Source of the DNA: Mytilinidion resinicola
Taxonomy: Eukaryota > Ascomycota > Dothideomycetes > Mytilinidiales > Mytilinidiaceae
DNA: 64,000 bases
Direction: 5' to 3'
NCBI RefSeq assembly: GCF_010093595.1
Contig: NW_022985458.1
Coordinates: 499,842 to 563,841, forward strand
Position 1 is the first letter of the stretch. Every line of letters starts with the position of its first letter. Made by a program: the position numbers and the translations under genes. The notes below the pieces were generated by a model. That model was not told the DNA's origin. It searched no databases and worked only from the letters and a program-made list of their open reading frames with translations. This document shows positions 47,061-57,778 of the stretch, one piece after another.

Positions 47061-47470
47061 TGTCACGATAGCGCTACACGCGAGAGGTCGAGGGCTCAAA
47101 GAGGAGCGTTGATTAGGTGCTATGTACAATGCTACGTGGAGAATCAAGACGTTGTGTAAGGAACAGGAAGACGGGAGACGGGCCACCGGATATAAGGGCG
47201 TGGCCGAGCGCGTGGCGTACGGCCTCTATGCCGTTTCGGCGCGTGGCACGCGTGTACGCGAGGTCCTTACCAGATCAGGTGATAGGAAAAGGGGGCAGCC
47301 GGTAGGTGGCTGGAGCGGGACAGGATAGGAAGCGGAAGCGAGACGGGAGCGGAGCAGGGCAGGCAGAGCAGGAGGCCGGCCAACGGTAGTAGGCCGGTGC
47401 AGATTGCTGGAGTTGTAGCAATCTGCGGCAGAATTTCGGTAGGTAGGGTGTCGCGGTCGATACCGTGACA
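47061..47470 (+). repeat. 410-bp LTR-like repeat, left copy (inverted partner at 48880-49289)
   Basis: Begins TGTCACGATAG and ends ATACCGTGACA, so its tips are inverted TGTCACG/CGTGACA with TG..CA ends as in LTRs. It is GC-rich and unmutated except for single changes. A perfect 10-bp hairpin (GCAGATTGCT, 8-nt loop, AGCAATCTGC) lies at 47399-47426. No 5-bp duplication flanks it (TTTAT / ATTAA). Confidence 0.85.
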
Positions 47471-48879
47471 ATTAACGCGGAAAGGGCCGATAAACTTATT
47501 ATTAAGCGCCTTTTTAGCGCGGTCCAGCTTAATATTCTTCGCGTTAAGCCAGACTATATTATTAACGCGTATATCTGCCGCAGTATTATAGTAGCGGTTG
47601 GCTTAGTAAGCTTATTCCTTCTAAGCCTATATAATATAGTTCTATAGGTAGACCTTAATATCCTTAAGGTATTAAGTAAGGTTATTAGCTAGTTTGCGTT
47701 TAACCTTCCTATTTTTAGAAATCTTCTTACTATTAGCTAGAGGCAGTTCCAACTCTAAGCGTGGATTATAGCCGTAATTAGCAAAGAAAGGGGATAGGCC
47801 TGTTATAGCTAAAACGTAGGTATTAGCAACTAGTTCTGCAGAAAGTAGTAAGTTATACTAGTTATTTTATATATACTATATATAAGCCTATAGGTACTTC
47901 TTTATATTAGTATTAGCAATTTCCGTTTAACTATTTATTTCTAGGTAGAAGGCGGTGGACGTATTAAGTAACGATTATAACTAATAATAGAGGTGCCGCC
48001 AGAACTCGGAGGTAAATTATGTGCCTAAGTTGCTAGTAATAGATGCTAGCAGGCTGTAGAGCCGGTATATCTATTGGAAATAGACTTCTGCAAGCTTATC
48101 CGCTTCTAGTAAAGTAATAGTAAGGAAGTAATATTCCTTTAAAAGTTAATTAATTATAATAAGTATATAATAATACTTACAGCCGTAATATTTACAGATA
48201 GGCAGGTCTATAATATAGTCTATAGCAATATCACGCCAGTAATAAAATAGAACGGGCAGGGGCTATAGGAAACCTTGCTTAGTAAAGTTAGATAGCTTAA
48301 TATTATAGCAGCGTTGGCAGGCGTTAATATATATTATAATTAATTTAGTAAACTATAGCTAGTAGTAGCTAGGTTATATATACTAGAGGCAATTAGCGTA
48401 TCCTTTATACCCTGTGCTGGTATAATTATAACCTAGCTGTATAATCCTAAGTTAGAGGGCGGCTAATTAAGGAATAAATAATTGTCTAGAGTCTTTATAG
48501 CATACCTATAGCCTGCTGTCTACAACTTCCAGCTCGCTTATAGATAGTTGCACGCGCTTATCCCTTAGGATATCGCGTAGCAGTTTACGGTCGCCGCGCT
48601 GCTTTAATACTATAATCTAATATATAAAATAAGTTAGTAAAGTATTATTAATACTGCTGCTATTATTAAAAGCAGCCTTATCTATATTATAGGCTTTCTT
48701 AATAAGTTTATAGAGGGGCTTATTATAGTTAGCTTCTATAATACCTATAGCGCGGAGGTAGAGGTCTTTAGACACTTTAGCAGCAAGGTTCTTTATTTTA
48801 ATTACGGTTTGCTGTTGGAACAGGAAGCGTTTGTTATTATCAGACTGCGGAAGATCTTAGCTTCGGCGTATAAGGCTAT
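47471..48879 (-). mobile_element. Ty3/gypsy pol fragment (RNase H-integrase) between the inverted repeats
   Basis: The minus strand reads, from right to left, through few stops: RFLFQQQTVIKIKNLAAKV, LEVVDSRLQVCYKDSRQLF, then the integrase zinc-binding region (LRIIQLGYNYTSTGYKGYA), the catalytic core region and ITGLSPFFANYGYNPR near 47745-47790. Reverse transcriptase and gag are missing, and both ends coincide exactly with the 410-bp repeats. It carries RIP-type stops, fewer than elements A and C. Confidence 0.8.
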
Positions 48880-49289
48880 TGTCACGGTATCGACCGCAAC
48901 ACCCTACCTACCGAAATTCTGCCGCAGATTGCTACAACTCCAGCAATCTGCACCGGCCTACTACCGTTGGCCGGCCTCCTGCCCTGCCTGCCCTGCTCCG
49001 CTCCCGTCTCGCTTCCGCTTCCTATCCTGTCCCGCTCCAGCCACCTACCGGCTGCCCCCTTTTCCTATCACCTGATCTGGTAAGGACCTCGCGTACACGC
49101 GTGCCACGCGCCGAAACGGCATAGAGGCCGTACGCCACGCGCTCGGCCACGCCCTTATATCCGGTGGCCCGTCTCCCGTCTTCCTGTTCCTTACACAACG
49201 TCTTGATTCTCCACGTAGCATTATACATAGCACCTAATCAACGCTCCTCTTTAAGCCCTCGACCTCTTGCGTGTAGCGCTATCGTGACA
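48880..49289 (-). repeat. 410-bp LTR-like repeat, right copy, inverted relative to 47061-47470
   Basis: The reverse complement of the left copy, same length, with only five differences that I can find, all transitions (left-copy positions 47082, 47097, 47127, 47367, 47452). Two of them are CpA to TpA changes in the right copy. Flanks GCTAT / GATAA give no target duplication. Confidence 0.88.
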
Positions 49290-52200
49290 GATAACAGAAA
49301 GCACTTTTAGGAACTGCTAGATAGATAGGGAACTATCTAAAGAAATAAAACTATTCTCTTTAGGAAAGTAGAATTCTTAAACTTTTAAGTAGCAGAAATA
49401 AAAGCATTCCTGGACTGCAGGGCTTTCTATAACTTTATTTTATATAAACTGGCGCACTAACTAAACCTAAATATCTAACCCCTAAAGAAGAAAAAAAGAG
49501 TACACTTCTACTAAGGTGCCGACGGACCTAAGGAGTAGATAATAGAATATACTAAGTTTCCCTTATAAATAGGGAAGCACTTTAAAATCCTCCGCTGCTA
49601 TATAGTACGCAGCTGCAGGCGTTATAAGCTTATTTTAGGCTACTGTTAGTTTAAGATCTATAACTATATATTATAAGTAGGATAAGGAAAGGTTTTCTTT
49701 AACAGCGCCTACTATCTGCAGCACTGTAATATTACTCGCTAAAAAGTAATAGTTAAGGCCCTGCCTGTAATATAACTCTTAGGAATACTAGGAGCGCAGA
49801 CCGGCCTACCCTTATAACCTAGATATATTTCTAAAACCTCTTTAGCACCTATAATAAAGAACGCACGCAAGAGGCTGCAGGAAGCTGTAAAATAATACTT
49901 TCTTAGCCCTATTATACTAGGCAATACTATAGACAGTATAGAGATTAAATACTATACTAGACCTATAATTAAATAATATGCTAGGCAGAAAAAATAGGGT
50001 AAAACAGCTAAAACCTACCTTTTTACCTATAATATACTGCTAGAAGTCTCTATAAACGGGATTAAGGTTAGCAAAATAATAGAGGAAGGTTTCTGCAAGT
50101 TTATAAATCCTAAGAAGGACGCCGCTATTAAAGCTAAGATGCCGGAGCTTTATAGCGCCTAGAAGGACCTCTATCACCGCCCTTTTTCTAATATACTACC
50201 TAAGTATATAAATAGAGATTATAATATTAAAATTAAGGAAGAAGCTAAACTCTCTTTAAGAAAACTGTACCTAATATCCCGGATAGAACTTAATGCTATC
50301 TAAAAGTATATTAATAATATAACAGTAAAGGGATTTATTAAACCCGCTCTAGAGGATATAAATTCCCTATTACTAGTTATACAGAAGCCTGGAGAAGGTA
50401 TATATATTTGCGTTAACTACTAAAAACTTAATAATGCCACTATTAAGGACTAATATCCTTTACCCCTTATTTAAAAGACCTTAGCTAGACTATCTAAGGC
50501 TAAGATTTTTATAAAAATTAATATTATTGCAGTATTTAATTGCGTCCGAATAAAGCCGGGTATAGAATAGTTAACAGCCTTTTCTACTTGCTATAGAACT
50601 TACTAGTACCGCGTAATGCCTTTTAAGCTATATAATGCACCTGCAACCTTCTAATACTTTATTAATACTGCTCTTTATAAGTATCTTAATAAGTTTATTA
50701 CTATATACTTAGATAATATCCTAGTATATAGTAAAAGTATTAAAAAACACCCTACTTATATAAAAAGTGTTTTTACTTAACTACGCAATAAAGAACTATA
50801 CGCCGATATTAATAAGAGCAAGTTTTATATAACTAAAGTAAAGTTCCTTAGTTTAATAATCTCTATAAGTAGGATTAAAATAGACCTAGTTAAGCTAGAA
50901 GCTATCTATAACTAGCAGCTATTCTATACTATTACCGGACTTCTAGGGTTCCTAGGTTTTACAGGATTCTACTAATAGTGTATTGCAGGATACTCTACTA
51001 TTGTATATTTCTTAACTAATACTATAAAGGGCACAGGCTATTCTAAGGGAAAACTAACTAAGGTCTAAGTTATACCGGAATTCTAAGCTACTTTTTAATA
51101 ACTTAAGAATGCCTTTAAAGAAAACTAGATTTTTATTACTTTTAACCCTAACAAAGATATATATATATTTTGCAATAGCTCTAGATAGGCAGTAGAAGGC
51201 ACCCTTAAGCAGAAGGGTACAGATAGTAAATTATACCCTGTAGCTTTCTTTTTAAAAAAAATACACCTTAGCAGAATCTAATTATAATATCTATAACTAG
51301 GAACTTATAGCAATTATATAAGTATTTAAGGAATTCCGACCGGAACTAATAAGTATTAACCCTAAAAACCTAATCTAAGTTATAACTAACTATAAAAACT
51401 TAGAGTCTTTTATAACTACTAAGGTTCTTAGCCGCCGCCAGGCTAGATAGAGCCTTTTTCTCTCTTAGTTTAACTTTAAGATTATTTATCAGCCAGGAAA
51501 GAAGAATATTAAAGCAGTCGCCCTTTTTAGGTATAAACAGAATATGCCTATTAGAATAGATAATAATAGGCTTACTATTAACTACTAAGTAATTCTAAAG
51601 CCTTAGAATCTTTTAGATAGAATAAAACCTACTGTATTAAAGAAGTCTATTATTACTACTTTTACTGCTCTATTTATAGGGGCAGAAGACAATTAAATTA
51701 ATAACTATATTTCCGATAATATAGTTAATACTATACACCTTTGCCTTATAGAAAAGAAAGAGGATAGCAATAAGTTTAACAATAATCTAAAGGAAGCTAT
51801 TAGCCAAAAACTAGAATTAATTAGACCTCTGGACCCGGATAGAACCCTAACTTCTAATCTAATAGCAACTGCGTACGCAGAAGACCTAGTTTCTAAGAAG
51901 ATCTTTACTCTTCTAGAAGACCTAACTAGCACCTGTTAATAGATGCCGCTATACCTACTTAAGGCTTAATACTAATTCTCCCTAGCTAACTACTAAGTTA
52001 CTGGAATAAAAATAGAAGGCTAGGATAACCGCCGCCTTAAAATAAATAAGCGACTTTTTATACCTAAAAATAAGGCTTTCCGACGCCGACTGTATATAGA
52101 ATAATAGAACTATCCTATTACAGGTTATAAAGGACTAAAGCGCACCTATTTTGTGCTAATTTAACACTACTACTAGCCTTATATAGCATAATAAATTAAT

Positions 52201-52831
52201 AAGTTCTGCAATAACTATGCTATTTGCTAATAAACTAAGTATTTAAGGAATAAGAAATATAGTTTCCTTAGGCCCTTACCTATTCTAAATAAGTAATAGT
52301 AATATCTTAGCATTAACTATATTATTAGTCTTCCCGCCTGCACCTACTAAGGAATTAAATATCGGAATATTGTTGTAGTCTGCAATAGACTTATAAAACG
52401 CCGCTACTTTATTCCTATAAATAGTCTAAGTTTAAAGGCACTAGTTTAGATTTTCCTACTACTTTTTGCCTTATACAGAATCCTACAATCTATTACTTTA
52501 GATAGGGGCAGCAACTTTATTACTAAGTTCTAGAAACGCCTATACTAACGCCTTAGAATATCTCTTAAAATATCTACTACTTTCCACCCTAAAACTAATA
52601 GATAGATAGAATACTTTAATTAGGAGCTAGAGAAGTATTTATGCAAATATATTAACTATACCTAAGATAATTAGGTTAACTGGCTACTAATAGCAGAATT
52701 CTAAGTAAATAATACTATTAATATATCTATAGGTATAACGCTGTTTTTTGCAGATACTAGCTACTACCCTTAATCTAGCCTAAAACCGGCTAAAGCTATA
52801 GACCTAGATTTAGACAGCAGAATAATAAATA

Positions 52832-53047
52832 ACGTATTTCACGAGTAAGTAGGCTACCCGGGTGAGTGGGCCACCCGACCAAAAGTCGCGAGACACAACG
52901 CGTAATATAACTACAACCTTAATAATAACGCTATAACTAGCTATATTAAATATAGGTGTTTATTGTTAAGTAATTTACAGTATTCGGCGTTGTGGCTTAG
53001 TAGGGTGGCCCACTTACCCGGGTGGCCCACTTACTCGTGAAATACGT
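52832..53047. mobile_element. 216-bp pogo-like MITE nested in element D
   Basis: Inverted ends start ACGTATTTCACGAGTAAGT and are followed by a doubled motif (GGGCCACCC, twice). A TA lies on each side (52830-52831 and 53048-53049). The layout, ACGTATT then two copies of a ~17-bp submotif, copies that of the pogo-type element at 11924-13763 with a different submotif sequence. It is therefore probably a non-autonomous relative. No coding capacity. Confidence 0.85.
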
Positions 53048-53800
53048 TATCTAATAGTATAGAAAAGCTTACTAAATTCCTTTAGGAAAATATTGCTTAG
53101 GCTTAAGAACAATAAGCAGAACACGCAAATGCGCACTACGCTAACGCCCCTCTTTTTAAAATAGGAGACCTAGTCTATATTAACACTAGGAACTGGAAAA
53201 TAGAGCGCTCTGCTAAGAAACTAGATAATAAATACGCTAGACCCTAGCCTGTTACTTAAATTATCCCTAAAAGCAAAGTAGTAGAAGTCCAGCTTCCTAA
53301 CTAGCTAGTAGCTAAAGGAATATTTAATATTTTCCACCTAAACCTACTATACTAGTACTACCCTAATCTAGTACTTCTATAGTTTTATCTAGAACTACAG
53401 CCTATCTATCTAGTCTAGGATAAAGAAATAAAAACCTAGAAAGGAGAGTTTTTTATTAATAAAATTATTAATTCTAGATAAGTTAGATACAGTGTCTAAT
53501 ATAAGGTTAAATAGGTAGACAACCCTTAATACTATTAGGAACCCGTAAAGAATTAGCTAGACTACTATAACACCTGGCTATTCTACTAGAAATACCTATA
53601 TAAACCCTGCTCTTCCGCCTAAGTCTTTCTGCCTAACTAACAACCTAAAAAGGAAGATTAAGACAATTTTTATAGTATTAGCACTCTCTAGCAAGTGTTT
53701 TCTAAGCGCACCAACGCTTAGAAGCTTATTTATTTAGTTTACAACCTTTTTTCTTTTGCTACTCCTTATAGGAGCTTAGACCTGCAGAGGAGAAAGGTAG

Positions 53801-54036
53801 TATTAGGCCTTAGACGGCCTTTTCCTTTGTTTTGCAAGCAATATTCACCTGTAGTTATAAGATGTCACATAGTCACATAACTGTCAGGCGGGCGCACTAG
53901 CAGCTAGCGCTATACGCGCTAGGAACCTACTTTTAGCGGGCTGTACTTTTAACTTTTTTTCTTTTTTTATATTACAACTTCTATAGTATAGCAATATAAC
54001 CTTTTCTAATTGCTGTTTACCTACTAAGTTCTTATA
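53801..54036 (+). repeat. 3' LTR of element D
   Basis: 236 bp, TATTAGGCC to TTCTTATA on the plus strand, the reverse complement of the element A LTR. Carries RIP-type changes relative to the solo copy at 44616-44850. Confidence 0.85.
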
Positions 54037-55199
54037 CTTTAGCAATACTACAACTTTATAGCTTAAAGGTTTAAATAGCAGTATTAAATTATATCTTTAG
54101 ATCTTAATAGGTAACTTATATAATATAATTATACTACTATCTTAATATATTTACCGCTAAGGTGTAGAGCTAAAGGACCAGCTTAGCCGATAATATAGAG
54201 CTTCTTAGCACAAGGTAAAGCTGCCTAAATTTAGTAAGGTTATTGGAAAAGTTACTAAATAGGGCCTTTAATTAATTGTTAAGCAGATTAAAAAAGCTAA
54301 AGATAATAATTTTAACCTAATATATAACAGAATATTTAGAGGGATATATAGCATGCTATACTATTATAAAATACACCGAAAATTGTATACTATATTAATA
54401 GCTAAGTATAAAGTTGTGCTAGAGGATATTTATTAATACTAGTGGTTTAATTATCCTATTCTAAATAAGGTGGACCTTTCTATAGATCCTCTCCTTCTTA
54501 TTAAGGCTCTAGCAATTGTATAGTATTATAAAGGCCGGCTAACAGGCTCTACTACACCTTATTAAATAGTAGTAGGCTATAGCTATAGCAGTAGCTGTGG
54601 CCGTAGCCGTGTATCTGTATCTATTAACTTAACTTAATATAATTAATCTTAATTTAAAATTAATGCTTAATAAGATCTAGTAAGCGTAGCGCAGTAAGTA
54701 TAACAGTGTAGTGGAGGACTAGGATCACGTGGAGGAATATTATATCTCCGGCGAACTTATAAGGCTACTGCTTATATATAATAAGAGCAGAGTATTGTAA
54801 GTAGATAGGAACTAATATAATCGATGCAGATTGCGACACCGGCTAGCTAAATTACTATAGCAGGTGTTTCTACAGGCACGCCGGCAGTTAAAAGGACTAT
54901 TATAGTATTTAACAATCCTATACAGTTTATAAATACAGCACTAGACCTCTCCGCCGGATAAGTAGGCACCTTAACAGCGGCCCAGGGCTCTATTTCCTTA
55001 GTCCCTAATAGTTAAACAGCGCTTAAGAATAGCCCTCTGTCTACTCCTAAGGAAGAGGCTATTTATAGTAAAGGAGAATCTTTAGGTATAAAACCTTAGT
55101 ATAATAGTATATACGGCGTTCCTTTTAATTAGCAATTAAGAGGCGGCTATCTAGGCGCTTTCCGCTTCTAGACTAGCTAGAGTAGATAGAGTAAATATA
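54037..55199. repeat. AT-rich RIP-degraded DNA of unknown family
   Basis: TA-rich with stops in all frames. A short run of CTATAGCAGTAGCTGTGGCC-like repeats occurs near 54570-54620. I recognise no retroelement or transposase block. Confidence 0.45.
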
Positions 55200-55415
55200 C
55201 TGTTGTTGTTGTATATATATATATTCTATGCGATTCGTGTATACATCCTTTCCGATTTGTATAGCCTTGCCGTTTTACGTATCTAATAAGCGAGTGAATA
55301 TAATTAGTGGAACAATATTAATACGGGCCGGCGCTAGGCTAGATGTAGGGGGGGGGTGGCAGGAAGAGAAAAGGGGGGTGATGCGGAGAGAATAGGGGGG
55401 TGGTAATTAAGCTCG
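55200..55415. mobile_element. possible degraded relative of the G/C-tract TIR elements (F3)
   Basis: GATTTGTATAGCC..CGTTTTAC and the G-tract end (AAAAGGGGGGTGATGCGGAG, then AATAGGGGGGTGG) resemble the right ends of the elements at 29211-30355. The left end is not defined. It marks the change from RIP-mutated DNA to the gene cluster on the right. Confidence 0.5.
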
Positions 55416-55740
55416 TCCTTAATTTATCTGAAACCTCTATATAGAACTCATCTGTCTATCAAAAGTTTTTGTCTGTTGTTCAGCTGTTTTCTTCGATGTG
55501 CTGATTTTTGAACTCCTGTTTCTTTTGACCCGTAATTCACGTCTCGTTGTTGTAACATCTGCAGTCAAGATGGTGGGCGACTTCAACACCAGAGCTCCTT
55601 GGAAACGTTCCGCATGTGATCGCTGTCGTTTCCAAAAGCTGCGATGTTACCGAGATGAAGGGCGATCTTCTGGCGCATGCAATAGGTGTATAAAATCCGG
55701 AATCAAGTGTGTCACAAGCATGACCCGTCCAACAGCCATC

Positions 55741-56025
55741 ACTCAGGTTGTTGATGCGAACTCTGATGTATTGTAGATGCCGTAGAGGCGGACTATATAG
55801 AATAACTAGATGAACTACCCCTTGTGGCGCTCCCTAGATGCACTACCCCTTGGGGCGCTCCCTGGATGAACTACCCCTTGGGGCGCTCCCTTGACAGCAA
55901 GGGAGCAATACAACTATACAACTCCGTAAGGAAGAGAAAGGGAGAGAAAGGGATAGGCAGGGGGTGGTGTAGCAGGTGATCGTGAACCGTATGAGTTGTT
56001 GATCTTAGGTTGCTGCAACCCGAGT
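55741..56025 (-). mobile_element. 285-bp TIR element, copy 3 (reverse), in the Zn2Cys6 gene
   Basis: Ends ACTCAGGTTG and CAACCCGAGT; perfect 5-bp duplication CCATC (55736-55740 and 56026-56030). Opposite orientation to copies 1 and 2: its right end carries the ACAACTCATACGGTTCACG block in reverse. The interior contains three direct repeats of ACTACCCCTTGGGGCGCTCC (about 55813-55888). Non-coding. Confidence 0.92.
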
Positions 56026-56171
56026 CCATCACGGCAGCCAACCATGATCGACCCCAACGATCTTTCCACGCCATCAAAGACGAATGATACGTCTCCCGGA
56101 GACGGCAGCATCAATAGGGCGGATGTTGGCACCGTCAATCTAGAATTTGACTTTTCTCTTGACAGTGTTTT

Positions 56172-56455
56172 ACTCAGGTTGTAACAGCTACAACCTAGGA
56201 TCAACAACTCATACGGTTCACGGTCACCTACGTACAGACTTGGAGTTGCTGGCATAGTAGCTGCCTACATGCCTAGCCAGTTACAACTTCTACAGAGAGG
56301 GGTTGGGGTACGGTGGCCTACCCTGCCTAATGCTGCCTACTGCTGCCTCCAATTAGTGCTTCTGCCTATGCATACAGTCACTTCCTACGTAGTATATAGT
56401 TTGGCCTTCGGGCCCCCGAAATAAGACAGAGTTCACATCAATTTTCAACCTGAGT
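56172..56455 (+). mobile_element. 284-bp TIR element, copy 2, in the Zn2Cys6 gene
   Basis: Perfect 10-bp inverted ends ACTCAGGTTG / CAACCTGAGT and a perfect GTTTT duplication (56167-56171 and 56456-56460). The end blocks match copy 1 (CTACAACCTAGG, CAACTCATA.., CAGAGTTCACATCAA). A TATATAG box lies near 56395. Non-coding. Confidence 0.94.
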
Positions 56456-57442
56456 GTTTTGGACAGAATTGGCATGCAGCAAACGGACCTCACCTTGAGC
56501 AACGACCTTGACGACATTTATTCATTCTCTCCTCAACTAACAAGCCTACACATTACTCCGCCCGCCGCTGAGATACCACAGCATGCCCGAGGAGACCTCG
56601 ATTCATCAACCCAGTCTACCGGCCCCCCATACCAGTTTAACAATAGCCTACTTATGCCGAGGGCTGGCCCCACGGATCTTGGACTGCCGGCGTACAACAT
56701 CGACCGTGTCGAGATACTACTGTCCAAACTGCACTTGGAGCTCTGCAACCAACTATTCTACGTCCGATCGGGACCGTGGGACGTCCAGGATGCCCTGAGG
56801 TTCACCATGTTTCCGGAGAGCAGCGGCAGCCACGATGGAGAGATCGGGAAGGAAAACCCCCTGATTTTGGTTGCCAAGGCTTCGAGGGAACTGGAAAGAC
56901 TCCTGGCCAGCCTTCGACCGTCGACGGGGGCAGCCGAACACACCCCACTGACAATGTCCTACCACACTGGTCCGCCGTCTCTGTGTACGACCCAACTCCT
57001 CGTGGCATTGTCCTGCTACATCCAGATTGTCTCCATTGACGACAGCATCTTCACTACCGTGATTGAATACTTGGCTAGCGGCGGTCCCCCGACGCCTTTG
57101 ACGTCTTTATCGTCATCACATCACCAAACATCGACACCCACGTTGTACCTGGGTGGCTTACCGATTCTATCCAACTGGAAACTCTGTGGAACCCTGCTGG
57201 TGCACCAAATAGAGTACCAGCTGGAGCGGATTGAGATGTTGGTTGGCCTACCAGAGCACTACCGCGTTTCGTCAAAGCCCGGAGACGACGGCAAGGATGT
57301 GGTCACTGGGCTGTTTGCGGGACAGCAAAGCCAGTCTCTTCTCAATGCTGTGTTCCAGCTGGGGGAATTCCGCCCCGGAGAAGACGACACGCGATGCGTT
57401 CGTTCGCTAAAATCGAAGATGCGACAGATGAAAGACTTATAG

Positions 57443-57778
57443 GAGATATTTCATTTCTAAGTTACCATAGACAGGGGATCTAAAAGAAGAAAAAAGAGAC
57501 TCGTGAGAGTAACGTCAAGTACTGTGGAATTTCGTGGAGTTTCGTAAAATACTATGGAATACCGTATAGGAATACCGTATAGGAATACCGTTTAGGGCGT
57601 TATTTACAGGTTACAGTCTTTCCGTCATGATGAAATAACAATATCATAAAAGTAACTTCTCTGTACTGTATTATTGAATCTACACTTTGCATACTTTCTC
57701 TATCTCTCTAAAACTACTATGCTGGCGCCATATCACGTATCGCAGGAGGGCCAATAAATCTGTCGCGACCAGCCTCCA
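57443..57778. other. intergenic region between convergent genes
   Basis: The shared 3' flank of the Zn2Cys6 pseudogene and the MFS gene. Contains a short AATACCGTATAGG repeat (three variants, about 57557-57597). No gene. Confidence 0.6.

Larger units (their letters stand above)
49290..54036 (+). mobile_element. Ty3/gypsy retrotransposon D (A family), 5'-truncated, RIP-mutated
   Basis: The plus strand carries the same gene order as A: protease region, reverse transcriptase (about 50400-50720, with YICVNY, KLNNATIKD, FIKINIIAVFNC, VMPFKLYNAPATF and TIYLDNILVYSK, where the catalytic YLDD has become YLDN), RNase H, integrase, and a chromodomain-like tail near 53440-53600. A polypurine run precedes the 3' LTR (53801-54036). 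The 5' LTR and gag are missing: the sequence starts abruptly at 49290, equivalent to about 18568 in A, where the 410-bp repeat ends. A 216-bp MITE has inserted at 52832-53047. Stops fall mainly at Gln and Trp codons. Confidence 0.85.
55570..57442 (+). pseudogene. Zn(II)2Cys6 transcription factor, broken by two TIR elements
   Basis: Begins ATGGTGGGC at 55570. The zinc cluster CDRCRFQKLRCYRDEG..CNRCIKSGIKC (CX2CX6CX10CX2CX6C) is at 55609-55710. A 285-bp element (55741-56025) follows directly, then a short coding stretch (MIDPNDLSTPSKTNDTSPGD), a second element (56172-56455), and a long open C-terminal part (56459-57442, LCNQLFYVRSGPWDVQDAL.. to MRQMKDL). Leaving out the second element and one GTTTT joins the frame exactly (..FSLDSVLDRIGMQQ). 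Leaving out the first leaves a one-base frame offset, so a further frameshift or an unseen intron exists. It was probably the regulator of the neighbouring transporter; it converges on the MFS gene. The C-terminal frame may still be expressed alone, without DNA binding. Confidence 0.82.

Noticed and set aside
47117..47328. Identical 68-codon frames in the two 410-bp repeats
   Set aside because: They are identical because the repeats are nearly identical; the frames are short and begin inside the LTR-like unit, so they are no independent sign of a gene.
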